64,000 nucleotides of DNA from NCBI RefSeq assembly GCF_001953985.1, contig NZ_MBEI01000044.1:23092-87091 (forward strand), given 5' to 3'. The stretch is from Mycobacterium colombiense (GTDB lineage Bacteria; Actinomycetota; Actinomycetes; Mycobacteriales; Mycobacteriaceae). Made by a program: the position numbers and the translations under genes. The first letter of the stretch is position 1; each line of letters opens with the position of its first letter. This document shows, one piece after another, positions 26,962 to 35,464 of this stretch. The notes under the pieces are model-generated. The model had not been told where the DNA came from and searched no databases. It saw only the letters and a program-made list of their open reading frames with translations.

Positions 26962-27708
26962 TCAGCGACGGAACAGCTTGTTGCCGAGCCACACCACCGG
27001 GTCGTACTTGCGGTCGGCGACCCGCTCTTTCATCGGGATCAGCGCGTTGTCGGTGATCTTGATGTTCTCCGGGCAGACCTCGGTGCAGCACTTGGTGATG
27101 TTGCAGTAGCCCAGGCCGTGCTCGTCCTGAGCATCGTTGCGCCGGTCGCGGGTGTCCAGCGGGTGCATCTCCAGCTCGGCGATCCGCATTAGGAAGCGGG
27201 GGCCGGCGAACGCCTTCTTGTTCTCCTCGTGGTCGCGGACCACGTGGCACACGTTCTGGCACAGGAAGCACTCGATGCACTTGCGGAACTCCTGGGAACG
27301 CTGCACGTCCTCCTGCGCCATCCGGTACTCGCCGGGCTGCAGGTCCTTGGGCGGCGCGAAAGACGGGATTTCGCGGGCCTTTTCGTAGTTGAACGAGACG
27401 TCGGTGACCAGGTCACGGATCACCGGGAACGTTCGCAGCGGAGTGACGGTGACGACCTCGTCCTCGGCGAAGGTGGACATCCGGGTCATGCAGAGCAGGC
27501 GCGGCTTGCCGTTGATCTCCGCCGAGCAGGAGCCACACTTGCCCGCCTTACAGTTCCACCGGACCGCCAGGTCGGGCGTCTGGGTCTGCTGCAGGCGATG
27601 GATGATGTCGAGGACGACCTCGCCCTCGTTGACCTCGACCGTGAAGTCCTGCAGACCGCCGTTGGCGTCGTCGCCGCGCCACACCCGCATCGTCGCGTTG
27701 TAGGTCAT
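26962..27708 (-). CDS. Succinate dehydrogenase iron-sulfur subunit (Sdh1)
   Basis: A 248-residue SdhB-type protein (Rv0247c). Cysteines for a 2Fe-2S cluster are in RWNCKAGKCGSCS followed by a later Cys (RLLC), and two ferredoxin-like motifs, CIECFLCQNVCHV and CNITKCCTEVCPEN, hold the other clusters. It carries electrons from the flavoprotein to the membrane anchor. It starts within the last bases of the flavoprotein gene (ATGA overlap at 27705-27708). Mycobacterial Sdh1 has been reported as the main succinate dehydrogenase during growth. Confidence 0.93.
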   Translation of the reverse strand: MTYNATMRVWRGDDANGGLQDFTVEVNEGEVVLDIIHRLQQTQTPDLAVRWNCKAGKCGSCSAEINGKPRLLCMTRMSTFAEDEVVTVTPLRTFPVIRDLVTDVSFNYEKAREIPSFAPPKDLQPGEYRMAQEDVQRSQEFRKCIECFLCQNVCHVVRDHEENKKAFAGPRFLMRIAELEMHPLDTRDRRNDAQDEHGLGYCNITKCCTEVCPENIKITDNALIPMKERVADRKYDPVVWLGNKLFRR

Positions 27709-29624
27709 TTGCCACTCCGTCCTGGGTGCCCGGCGAGTTCTTCGTCGGTGTAGTACTTCTCCAGCTCACCGATTTCAAACAGTTCCAGCAGATCGGGCCG
27801 CATCGGCGTCTGATCCTTTTTCGTGACGGTGATGTCGGGAATCACCTCGTCGCTGCCGCCGGCCGCCTCGCAGACCAGCAGCACCTTGCGCCACGACGAG
27901 TCCATCGCCGGGTGGTCGTCGCGGGTGTGTCCGCCGCGGCTCTCGGTGCGCTGCAGCGCGGCCTTGGCGACGCACTCGCTGACCAGCAGCATGTTGCGCA
28001 GGTCGATGGCCAGGTTCCAGCCCGGGTTGTACCGGCGCTGGCCCTCGACGTGGAGGTTCTTGAACCGCCCGCGCAGCTTGTCGAGCCGCGCCAGAGCCTC
28101 CGCGATTTCGTCGGCGTTGCGGATGATGCCGACCAGGTCGTTCATCGACTGCTGCAGTTCCAGCTGCAGGGTGTACGGGTTCTCCGGTGTGCCAGTGGTC
28201 GGTGCCTCGAAGGGGGACAGCGCCCGCTTCGCCGCCGCGTCGACGGCGCCTTCGGCGATCGTCGGACGGCTGCTCAGGGCCCGCACGTAGTCGGCCGCGC
28301 CCAGCCCGGCGCGGCGGCCGAACACCAGCAGGTCGGACAGCGAGTTGCCGCCGAGCCGGTTCGAGCCGTGCATACCGCCGGAGCATTCGCCGGCGGCGAA
28401 CAGCCCGGGGACCGTGGCCGCCCCGGTGTCGGCGTCCACCTCGACGCCGCCCATCACGTAGTGGCAGGTCGGTCCGACTTCCATCGGCTCCTTGGTGATG
28501 TCGACCCCGGCCAGCTCCTTGAACTGGTGGTACATCGACGGCAGGCGGCGGTTGATCTCCGCCGGCGTCAGCCGCGACGCGATGTCCAGGAAGACGCCAC
28601 CGTGTGGGCTGCCCCGGCCGGCCTTGACCTCCGAGTTGATCGCGCGCGCGACCTCGTCGCGCGGGAGCAGGTCCGGAGTGCGGCGGGCCGAGTCGTTGTC
28701 CTTGAGCCACTGGTCGGCTTCTTGCTCGGACTCGGCGTACTGCCCCTTGAACACCGACGGGATGTAGTCGAACATGAACCGCTTGTCGTCGGAGTTCTTC
28801 AGCACCCCGCCGTCACCGCGGACACCCTCGGTGACCAGGATCCCCTTCACGCTCGGCGGCCACACCATGCCCGTCGGGTGGAACTGGACGAACTCCATGT
28901 TGATCAGCGACGCGCCCGCCCGCAGGGCCAGGGCGTGGCCGTCGCCGGTGTACTCCCAGGAGTTCGAGGTGACCTTGAACGACTTGCCGATCCCGCCGGT
29001 GGCCAGCACCACGGCCGGCGCCTCGAACAAGATGAACTGTCCGCTTTCGCGGATGTAGCCGAACGCCCCGGCGATCGCGTCGCCGTCCTTGATCAGCTCG
29101 GTGATCGTGGTTTCGGCAAACACCCGGATCCGGGCCTCGTAGTCGCCGAGCTCGGCGAAATCCTCCTGCTGCAGCGAGACGATCTTCTGCTGCATGGTGC
29201 GGATCAGTTCCAGGCCGGTGCGGTCGCCGACGTGGGCCAGCCGCGGGTAGGTGTGCCCGCCGAAGTTGCGCTGGCTGATCTTGCCGTCCTTGAGGCGATC
29301 GAACAGCGCGCCATAGGTTTCCAGCTCCCAGACGCGGTCCGGTGCTTCCTTGGCGTGCAGTTCGGCCATGCGCCAGTTGTTGAGGAATTTCCCACCGCGC
29401 ATCGTGTCGCCGAAGTGGGTCTTCCAGTTGTCCTTCGGGTTGGTGTTGCCCATGGACGCCGCGCAGCCACCCTCGGCCATCACCGTGTGGGCCTTGCCGA
29501 ACAGCGACTTACACACCACCGCGACCCGCAGACCCCGTTCGCGCGCTTCGATAACCGCACGCAGTCCGGCGCCGCCGGCACCGATCACGACCACGTCGTA
29601 CGTGTGCCGCTCGATTTCAACCAT
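27705..29624 (-). CDS. Succinate dehydrogenase flavoprotein subunit (Sdh1)
   Basis: An FAD protein of 639 residues (Rv0248c type). The N-terminus MVEIERHTYDVVVIGAGGAGLRAV contains the FAD-binding GxGxxG; AHTVMAEGGCAAS is where FAD is covalently held to the His in this family. HPTG and R-containing substrate motifs follow (FVQFHPTGM, GGNSLSDLLVFGRRAG). The start at 29624 was chosen because GAGGG precedes it and the Rv0248c protein begins at this point; upstream in-frame codons do not continue the family. It oxidises succinate to fumarate. Confidence 0.93.
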   Translation of the reverse strand: MVEIERHTYDVVVIGAGGAGLRAVIEARERGLRVAVVCKSLFGKAHTVMAEGGCAASMGNTNPKDNWKTHFGDTMRGGKFLNNWRMAELHAKEAPDRVWELETYGALFDRLKDGKISQRNFGGHTYPRLAHVGDRTGLELIRTMQQKIVSLQQEDFAELGDYEARIRVFAETTITELIKDGDAIAGAFGYIRESGQFILFEAPAVVLATGGIGKSFKVTSNSWEYTGDGHALALRAGASLINMEFVQFHPTGMVWPPSVKGILVTEGVRGDGGVLKNSDDKRFMFDYIPSVFKGQYAESEQEADQWLKDNDSARRTPDLLPRDEVARAINSEVKAGRGSPHGGVFLDIASRLTPAEINRRLPSMYHQFKELAGVDITKEPMEVGPTCHYVMGGVEVDADTGAATVPGLFAAGECSGGMHGSNRLGGNSLSDLLVFGRRAGLGAADYVRALSSRPTIAEGAVDAAAKRALSPFEAPTTGTPENPYTLQLELQQSMNDLVGIIRNADEIAEALARLDKLRGRFKNLHVEGQRRYNPGWNLAIDLRNMLLVSECVAKAALQRTESRGGHTRDDHPAMDSSWRKVLLVCEAAGGSDEVIPDITVTKKDQTPMRPDLLELFEIGELEKYYTDEELAGHPGRSGK

Positions 29625-29667
29625 GAAACCCTCGCTAGCTAAATCTGGTTTATTTCGGAATGGCTTG

Positions 29668-30495
29668 TCAGCCAACGAATCTCAGGTCAGAGATGGCGCC
29701 GCTGGCCACCAGCGCGATGTAGAAGTCGGTGAGCATCAGCGTGCCCAGCGTGATCCACGCGTACTGCTTGTGCCGGGTGTTGATTTTGCTGACCTGGGTC
29801 CAGATCCAGTACCGCACAGGGTGTTTGGAGAAGTGCTTGAGGCGCCCGCCGGTGATATGCCGGCAGGAGTGGCAGGACAGCGTGTAGACCCAGAGCATGA
29901 TGACGTTGACGACCATGATCACGTTGCCCAGGCCAAACCCGAACCCACCGGGTCCGCTGTCGGAGTGGAACGCCACGATCGCGTCGTAGGTGTTGATCAC
30001 CGAGATGATGCCGGCGATGTAGAAGAAGTACCGGTGGGAGTTCTGAATGATCAGCGGGAGTTTGGTCTCGCCGCTGTAGTGCTCGCGGGGTTCGGCCACC
30101 GCGCAGGCGGTGGGCGACTGCCACACCGTGCGGTAATAGGCGCCGCGGTAGTAGTAACAGGTCAACCGGAACAGCAGCAGGAACGGCAGGGTCAGCGCCG
30201 CGAACGGCAGCCACCAGACGTTCGGCAGGATCTGCGGCCAGAAGTCGCTGGCGCCGCCGCAAGCGTTGCTGAGACATGGCGAGTAGAACGGCGTCAGATA
30301 GTGGTATTGCGCGACGAAGAAATCACCGCGCTGGAAAGCCCGCGCTGTCGCATAAATAATGAATGCGGCGAAGCCGAGATCGATTCGCAGCGGCGACATC
30401 CACCACCGGTCGGTGCGCAGGGTGCGTTGCTGGATACGGGCGCGCGTGGGTGAAAAGACACCGGACGCAGGACGGTTCGCCGTAGGTGCGCTCAT
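29668..30495 (-). CDS. Succinate dehydrogenase membrane anchor (Sdh1, Rv0249c type)
   Basis: A five- or six-helix cytochrome-like membrane anchor of 275 residues, matching Rv0249c (273). Histidines in its helices (for example the HSCRH segment and HSDSGPG region) are candidates for haem and quinone contacts. It is the first gene of the sdh1 operon and is followed 43 bases later by the flavoprotein gene. A terminator hairpin stands just upstream at 30546-30569 and separates it from Rv0250c. Confidence 0.9.
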   Translation of the reverse strand: MSAPTANRPASGVFSPTRARIQQRTLRTDRWWMSPLRIDLGFAAFIIYATARAFQRGDFFVAQYHYLTPFYSPCLSNACGGASDFWPQILPNVWWLPFAALTLPFLLLFRLTCYYYRGAYYRTVWQSPTACAVAEPREHYSGETKLPLIIQNSHRYFFYIAGIISVINTYDAIVAFHSDSGPGGFGFGLGNVIMVVNVIMLWVYTLSCHSCRHITGGRLKHFSKHPVRYWIWTQVSKINTRHKQYAWITLGTLMLTDFYIALVASGAISDLRFVG

Positions 30496-30545
30496 TTAGT
30501 GTGTTCCTCTTCGAACGGGCTGTAGGTCGAAGGGTACACAGAGGA

Positions 30546-30569
30546 AAGCCCCCCTTTTCTGGGGGGCTT
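30546..30569. terminator. Hairpin between the Rv0250c-type gene and the sdh1 operon
   Basis: Arms AAGCCCCCC and GGGGGGCTT (nine pairs) with a six-base loop. It follows the stop of the Rv0250c-type gene on the minus strand by seven bases, so it probably ends that transcript before the sdh1 promoter. Confidence 0.8.
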
Positions 30570-30576
30570 AAGTTGT

Positions 30577-30882
30577 TCAGGCCCTGTTGTGACCGCCGAC
30601 ACCCTCGTCGTCGACGTCGCGCCAGAATTCGCTGTCGTACTGGGTGTCTGGAATGACGATCTTCTCGCCGGACTGCTGCACGGTGGCGCCGGCCAGGTCC
30701 AATTCGGACACGTCGGTGTCGAGCAGGTCGACGTCGGACATGATGCGGTCGGCATCGATGACGATGCGGCGCATGGCCGGGCTGTCACCGTATCGGGCCC
30801 GCAGGGAGCTCACGCACCGCCGCAGACCGCCGATGAGGTCGTGCAGTTCGGCGAATTCGGTCGTGCCAGTCGTGCTCGTCAA
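30577..30882 (-). CDS. Conserved hypothetical protein (Rv0250c type)
   Basis: A 101-residue acidic protein beginning LTSTTGTTEFAELHDLIGGLRRCVSSLRARYGD. I chose the TTG at 30882 because GAGGAG lies five bases before it; a much longer frame runs upstream but looks like antisense coding. The N-terminal half forms a helical hairpin; the C-terminal half, GEKIVIPDTQYDSEFWRDVDDEG, is acidic. Rv0250c (97 residues) is at the same position. Function unknown. Confidence 0.8.
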   Translation of the reverse strand: MTSTTGTTEFAELHDLIGGLRRCVSSLRARYGDSPAMRRIVIDADRIMSDVDLLDTDVSELDLAGATVQQSGEKIVIPDTQYDSEFWRDVDDEGVGGHNRA

Positions 30883-30988
30883 CGGATCTCCTCGGCAGTG
30901 TTTCGGATCACAGTACGCCCTCGATACTATCCACGGCACACGCCAGACGTCAGGCCGTTGAGACCGGATGCCGAGGGAGCAAACACGT

Positions 30989-31750
30989 ATGACCGGACCC
31001 ACCACACCTGCCGAGCGCGCCGCCACGCTGCTGGAACTGCACCGGCCGGGCAGCCCGGTCATCCTGCCGACCGTGTGGGATGCGTGGTCGGCGCGGCTGG
31101 CCACCGGCGCCGGATTCGCCGCCCTCACCGTGGGCAGCCACCCGATGGCCGAGTCGATCGGCAAACCCGACAACGAGGGCATGTCGTTCGACGATGTCCT
31201 CACCCGGGTCGCACAGATCACCGCCGCGGTCGACGTGCCGGTATCGGTGGACATCGAATCCGGCTACGGGCAGCCGGCGGGCCGGCTGATCGAGGGCCTG
31301 CTGAGCGTCGGGGCCGTCGGGCTGAACATCGAGGACACCGTGCACTCGGAGGGCAAGCGGTTGCGGTCCGCCGACGAACACGCGGAGTTGGTCGGGGCGC
31401 TGCGGTCGGCCGCCGACGAGGCCGGGGTACATGTCGTCATCAACGCCCGGACCGATCTGTTCCTGCGCCAGGACGGCGAGGCGTCCGATCGCGTCGACCG
31501 TGCGGTGGCGCGCCTGAATCAGGCGGCGGCCGCCGGCGCCGATGTGCTGTATCCGGTGGGCCGCCACGACCCCGACACGTTGCGGCGCTTGACCGCCGAG
31601 CTGGAGCTGCCCGTCAACGCCATCGCGCTGCCCGACCAGGACGACCCGTCGTCCTTCGGCCCGCTGGGCGTGGCGCGCATCAGCTTCGGGCCGTTCCTGC
31701 AGGCCGCGCTCACGGCCCGGGCCAAGGAGCTGCTGGCCCGCTGGGGCTGA
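30989..31750 (+). CDS. Isocitrate lyase/PEP mutase superfamily protein
   Basis: A TIM-barrel protein of about 253 residues of the phosphoenolpyruvate mutase/2-methylisocitrate lyase family. Motifs are VWDAWSARLATGAGF, the metal-binding VDIESGYG and NIEDTVH. The isocitrate lyase KKCGH is not present, so it is a PEP mutase-like C-C or C-P lyase with an unknown substrate; carboxyphosphonoenolpyruvate mutase names are often transferred to it. The ATG at 30989 has AGGGAG at a usual distance; an ATG 21 bases upstream is also in frame. It ends in a strong terminator at 31756-31792. Confidence 0.8.
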   Translation: MTGPTTPAERAATLLELHRPGSPVILPTVWDAWSARLATGAGFAALTVGSHPMAESIGKPDNEGMSFDDVLTRVAQITAAVDVPVSVDIESGYGQPAGRLIEGLLSVGAVGLNIEDTVHSEGKRLRSADEHAELVGALRSAADEAGVHVVINARTDLFLRQDGEASDRVDRAVARLNQAAAAGADVLYPVGRHDPDTLRRLTAELELPVNAIALPDQDDPSSFGPLGVARISFGPFLQAALTARAKELLARWG

Positions 31751-31755
31751 CGCGG

Positions 31756-31792
31756 CGAATCCGGCGGAGTCGTTGCGGCTCCGCCGGATTCG
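31756..31792. terminator. Terminator between the PEP mutase-like gene and hsp20
   Basis: Arms CGAATCCGGCGGAG and CTCCGCCGGATTCG (14 of 14 pairs) with a nine-base loop, then GCTACTTTT. It is placed between convergent genes. Confidence 0.85.
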
Positions 31793-31819
31793 GCTACTTT
31801 TCTCCGAACTGGCCGGAGA

Positions 31820-32260
31820 CTATTTGGTGATCTCGATGCGCTGCGCCTGGTTCCCGGCGTAGGCGCCGGTGACCCGCACCGTCAGCACGCCGGCGTCGTA
31901 GGTCGCCGTGATGGCGTCGCCGGTGACGTGGGCGGGCAGCTGGAACGACCGGCGGAACGATCCGTACCGGATCTCCCGCAGCGTGCGGCCTTCCTTGTCT
32001 TCCGAGCGCTGATCGCGGTGCTCGCCGTGGATGACCAAGCGCCCGCGGTCGACCTCCACGTTGACGTCCTGGTCGACGTCAACGCCCGGGAGCTCGACAC
32101 GTACGATCGCGTCGTCGCCGTCCTTGACGATCTCGGCGGCGGGCTTGAATCCGCTGGTCGCCGGGGTGTTCCAGTCCACCGCTGCGGCGGGGCCGAAAAA
32201 GTCGCGCAACCACCGGTCGGTGTCCCAGGCCGGTCGCGACCACAATGCGAGGTTACTCAT
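31820..32260 (-). CDS. Hsp20/alpha-crystallin small heat shock protein (Acr2, Rv0251c type)
   Basis: A small heat shock chaperone of 146 residues. The alpha-crystallin domain covers about residues 40-140 with VRVELPGVDVDQDVNVEVDRGRLVIHGEH and the GVLTVRV beta strand. Mycobacterial Acr2/Rv0251c holds denatured proteins as oligomers and is induced by heat and in macrophages. Directly upstream is a sequence that fits an ECF sigma promoter (32338-32364), consistent with control by SigH or SigE. It is divergent from nirB. Confidence 0.92.
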   Translation of the reverse strand: MSNLALWSRPAWDTDRWLRDFFGPAAAVDWNTPATSGFKPAAEIVKDGDDAIVRVELPGVDVDQDVNVEVDRGRLVIHGEHRDQRSEDKEGRTLREIRYGSFRRSFQLPAHVTGDAITATYDAGVLTVRVTGAYAGNQAQRIEITK

Positions 32261-32337
32261 GGCGCTTCCCTTCTAATTCCTTGAGCTTGATTGTGAGATT
32301 CCTGTGACCGGCGCCTGTGCGGCCGGCTACTAGTACA

Positions 32338-32364
32338 AACATGAGTCGACCCCGCTAAAGTTCC
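32338..32364 (-). promoter_or_regulatory. Probable ECF sigma (SigH/SigE-type) promoter of hsp20
   Basis: On the minus strand GGAAC is followed by 18-19 bases and then GTT, the spacing known for mycobacterial SigH and SigE promoters. It lies 78-104 bases upstream of the hsp20 start. Confidence 0.5.
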
Positions 32365-32393
32365 ACCTCGCCGTTCACCGGCAGCGAACGACC

Positions 32394-32415
32394 ACTCACA
32401 GACCTTCCTGTGAGT
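32394..32415. promoter_or_regulatory. Dyad between hsp20 and nirB
   Basis: ACTCACAG and CTGTGAGT, eight perfect pairs around a six-base spacer, 73 bases before the nirB ATG. The word TTGTGAGAT follows at 32415-32423 and also occurs at 32290-32298. The binding protein is unknown; nitrite and nitrogen regulators are candidates. Confidence 0.5.
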
Positions 32416-32487
32416 TGTGAGATCCTCGTCATAGGACCGTCACATTGCGCGAAAAGAACGTAATTTCCGGCCGTTACTCTCAAAGCC

Positions 32488-35070
32488 ATGTCTGCAGACG
32501 GGATTTCGCGCGCCAGCTGTGCGCCTCGTCACATCATCGTAGTCGGACATGGCATGGTGGGGCACCGGTTCGTCGAGGCGCTGCGCGCCCGTGACACCGA
32601 GGGATCGTGGCGCGTCACGGTTTTCGCCGAGGAGACCGATGCGGCCTATGACCGCGTGGGCCTGACCTCCTACACCGAAAGCTGGGATCGCAAGCTCCTG
32701 GCATTGCCCGGCAACGAATACGAGGGTGACGAGCTGGTCCGGCTGGTGCTCAACCAGCGGGTTACCGAAATAGACCGCGCCGCAAAGACGGTGGTCACCG
32801 CCGACGGCGAGCGGCACGGCTACGACACCTTGGTCCTGGCGACCGGGTCGTACGCCTTCGTGCCGCCGGTGCCGGGCCACGACCTGCCCGCGTGCCACGT
32901 GTACCGCACGCTGGACGACCTCGACGCGATCCGCGCCGACGCCCAGCGCACGGTCGAAACCTCGCACGCCACTGCGGGTGTCGTGATCGGCGGAGGCCTG
33001 CTCGGGCTCGAAGCGGCTAATGCGCTGCGCCAGTTCGGATTACAGACCCATGTCGTCGAGATGATGCCGCGGCTGATGGCCCAGCAGATCGACGAGGCCG
33101 GCGGCGGGCTGCTGGCCAGGATGGTCGGCGAGCTCGGCATCTCGGTGCACGTCGGCACGGGCACCGAATCGATCGAGGCCGTTGACCATTCGGACGGCAC
33201 CACCTCGGTGCGGGTGAGCCTGACCGACGGCCAGGTCATCGACGCCGGTCTGGTGATCTTCGCGGCGGGCATCCGGCCGCGCGACGACCTGGCCACCGCC
33301 GCCGGGCTGACGCGCGCCGAGCGCGGCGGGGTGCTCACCGACGTGTCCTGCCAGACAAGCGATCCCGACATCTACGCGATCGGTGAAGTCGCCGCGATCG
33401 GCGGCCGCTGCTACGGCCTGGTGGGGCCGGGCTACACCTCGGCGGAGGTGGTGGCCGACCGACTGCTGGACGGCGTCGCGGAGTTCGGCGAGGCGGACCT
33501 GTCCACCAAGCTCAAACTGCTGGGCGTCGACGTGGCCAGCTTCGGCGACGCGATGGGGACGACCGAGAACTGCCTCGAGGTCGCCATCAACGATGCGGTC
33601 AATCGGACCTACGCCAAGCTCGTGCTCTCCGATGACGCCAAGACGCTGCTCGGCGGCGTGCTGGTCGGCGACGCCTCGTCCTACGGGGTGCTGCGGCCCA
33701 TGGTCGGCAGCGAGCTGCCCGGCGACCCGCTGGCGCTGATCGCGCCGGCGCAGTCCGGCGGCGGCGCTGCGTTGGGCGTTGGGGCGCTGCCGGATTCGGC
33801 ACAGATCTGCTCGTGCAACAACGTCACCAAGGGCGACCTGAAGTGTGCGATCGCCGACGGCTGCGCCGATGTCCCCGCTCTCAAGGCGTGCACCTCGGCC
33901 GGTACTTCGTGTGGGTCGTGCGTCCCGCTGCTCAAGCAGCTGCTCGAAGCCGAGGGCGTGGAACAGTCCAAGGCGCTGTGTGAGCACTTCAGCCAGTCGC
34001 GCGCGGAGCTGTTCGAGATCATCTCGGCCACCGAGATCCGGACCTTCTCGGGTCTGTTGGAGCGTTTCGGCCGCGGAAAGGGTTGCGACATCTGCAAACC
34101 CGTGGTGGCCTCCATCCTGGCTTCCACCGGGTCGGATCACATCCTGGAAGGCGAGCAGGCCTCGCTGCAGGATTCCAACGACCACTTCCTGGCCAACATC
34201 CAGAAGAACGGCAGCTACTCGGTGGTGCCGCGGGTTCCCGGCGGTGACATCAAGCCAGAGCATCTGATCCTGATCGGCCAGATCGCCCAGGACTTCGGGC
34301 TTTACACCAAGATCACCGGCGGGCAGCGGATCGACATGTTCGGCGCCCGGGTGGACCAACTGCCGGAGATCTGGCAGCGCCTGGTCGACGGCGGCATGGA
34401 ATCAGGCCACGCCTACGGCAAGGCCTTGCGCACGGTGAAGAGCTGCGTGGGCACCGACTGGTGCCGGTACGGGCAGCAGGATTCGGTGCAGCTGGCCATC
34501 GATCTGGAACTGCGCTACCGCGGACTGCGGGCTCCGCACAAGATCAAGATGGGCGTCTCGGGTTGCGCCCGCGAGTGCGCCGAGGCCCGGTCCAAGGACG
34601 TCGGCGTCATCGCCACCGAAAAGGGCTGGAACCTCTACGTCGGCGGCAACGGCGGCATGACGCCCAAGCACGCGCAACTGCTGGCCAGCGATCTGGACAC
34701 CCAAACGCTGGTCCGCTACGTCGACCGGTTCGTCATGTACTACATCCGGACGGCCGACCGGCTGCAACGCACGGCGCCGTGGGTCGACTCGCTCGACGGC
34801 GGGCTCGACCATGTGCGCGAGGTCGTGTGTGAGGACTCGCTCGGCCTGGCCGAGGAATTCGAGGCCGCAATGGAGCGGCATGTTCAGAACTACAAGTGCG
34901 AATGGAAGGGCGTGCTGGACGACCCGGACAAGCTGTCGCGGTTCGTGTCGTTCGTCAACGCCCCGGACGCCGTCGACTCGACGGTGGCGTTCACCGAGCA
35001 TGCCGGCCGCAAAATCCCTGTGTCCATTGGCATGCCGCGGGTTCGTGCAGCGACAACTCCGGAGGAATGA
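32488..35070 (+). CDS. nirB: Assimilatory nitrite reductase large subunit NirB
   Basis: A protein of 860 residues (Rv0252 853). The N-terminal two thirds are a FAD/NAD(P)H pyridine nucleotide-disulfide domain (residues about 10-330) followed by a BFD-like Fe-S region (CSCNNVTKGD and CGSCVPLLKQ). The C-terminal part is the nitrite/sulfite reductase domain with siroheme and 4Fe-4S ligands in SCVGTDWC and SGCARECAEA. It reduces nitrite to ammonium in the cytosol. nirD follows. A siroheme-type chelatase and an NnaR-type regulator are within 5 kb. Confidence 0.96.
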   Translation: MSADGISRASCAPRHIIVVGHGMVGHRFVEALRARDTEGSWRVTVFAEETDAAYDRVGLTSYTESWDRKLLALPGNEYEGDELVRLVLNQRVTEIDRAAKTVVTADGERHGYDTLVLATGSYAFVPPVPGHDLPACHVYRTLDDLDAIRADAQRTVETSHATAGVVIGGGLLGLEAANALRQFGLQTHVVEMMPRLMAQQIDEAGGGLLARMVGELGISVHVGTGTESIEAVDHSDGTTSVRVSLTDGQVIDAGLVIFAAGIRPRDDLATAAGLTRAERGGVLTDVSCQTSDPDIYAIGEVAAIGGRCYGLVGPGYTSAEVVADRLLDGVAEFGEADLSTKLKLLGVDVASFGDAMGTTENCLEVAINDAVNRTYAKLVLSDDAKTLLGGVLVGDASSYGVLRPMVGSELPGDPLALIAPAQSGGGAALGVGALPDSAQICSCNNVTKGDLKCAIADGCADVPALKACTSAGTSCGSCVPLLKQLLEAEGVEQSKALCEHFSQSRAELFEIISATEIRTFSGLLERFGRGKGCDICKPVVASILASTGSDHILEGEQASLQDSNDHFLANIQKNGSYSVVPRVPGGDIKPEHLILIGQIAQDFGLYTKITGGQRIDMFGARVDQLPEIWQRLVDGGMESGHAYGKALRTVKSCVGTDWCRYGQQDSVQLAIDLELRYRGLRAPHKIKMGVSGCARECAEARSKDVGVIATEKGWNLYVGGNGGMTPKHAQLLASDLDTQTLVRYVDRFVMYYIRTADRLQRTAPWVDSLDGGLDHVREVVCEDSLGLAEEFEAAMERHVQNYKCEWKGVLDDPDKLSRFVSFVNAPDAVDSTVAFTEHAGRKIPVSIGMPRVRAATTPEE

Positions 35071-35080
35071 GGAAGGGATC

Positions 35081-35449
35081 ATGACACTTCTCAACGACAT
35101 CCAGGTGTGGACCAGCGCGTGCGCTTACGACCACCTCATTCCGGGTCGCGGCGTCGGCGTGCTGCTGGACGACGGTTCCCAGGCGGCGTTGTTCCGGCTC
35201 GACGACGGCTCGGTATACGCGGTGGGCAACGTCGACCCGTTCTCCGGTGCCGCGGTGCTTTCCCGCGGAATCGTGGGCGACCGCGACGGCTGCGTCACGG
35301 TTCAGTCGCCCATCCTGAAGCAGGCGTTCTCGCTCGAAGACGGTTCCTGCCTGGACGATCCGGCCGTTTCGGTGCCGGTGTACCCGGTGCGGATCACGGA
35401 CGACGGCTACGTTCAGGTCGCGCGCGACTACCATCCGCGGGCTGCCTGA
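35081..35449 (+). CDS. nirD: Nitrite reductase small subunit NirD
   Basis: A 122-residue Rieske-like fold protein (Rv0253 type) that pairs with NirB. The Cys-X-His cluster motifs are absent, as in other NirD small subunits, so it has no Fe-S cluster and plays a structural part. The ATG at 35081 follows GGAAGG by six bases, ten bases after nirB; the frame is open further upstream inside nirB but that is a shadow. It is convergent with the next gene, with 15 bases between them. Confidence 0.93.
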   Translation: MTLLNDIQVWTSACAYDHLIPGRGVGVLLDDGSQAALFRLDDGSVYAVGNVDPFSGAAVLSRGIVGDRDGCVTVQSPILKQAFSLEDGSCLDDPAVSVPVYPVRITDDGYVQVARDYHPRAA

Positions 35450-35464
35450 GCCCGACCGCCCGGT

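Noticed and set aside
27726..29642. A 638-codon plus-strand frame opposite the Sdh1 flavoprotein gene
   Set aside because: It mirrors the codon periodicity of the true gene on the other strand and encodes no family.
30883..31254. Upstream extension of the Rv0250c-type gene to a 225-residue protein
   Set aside because: The extension is antisense to the PEP mutase-like gene and a good ribosome site stands before the TTG at 30882.
32261..32310. CTTGAGC near hsp20, like half of an HspR (HAIR) site
   Set aside because: The second half (ACTCAAG) is missing at the correct spacing.
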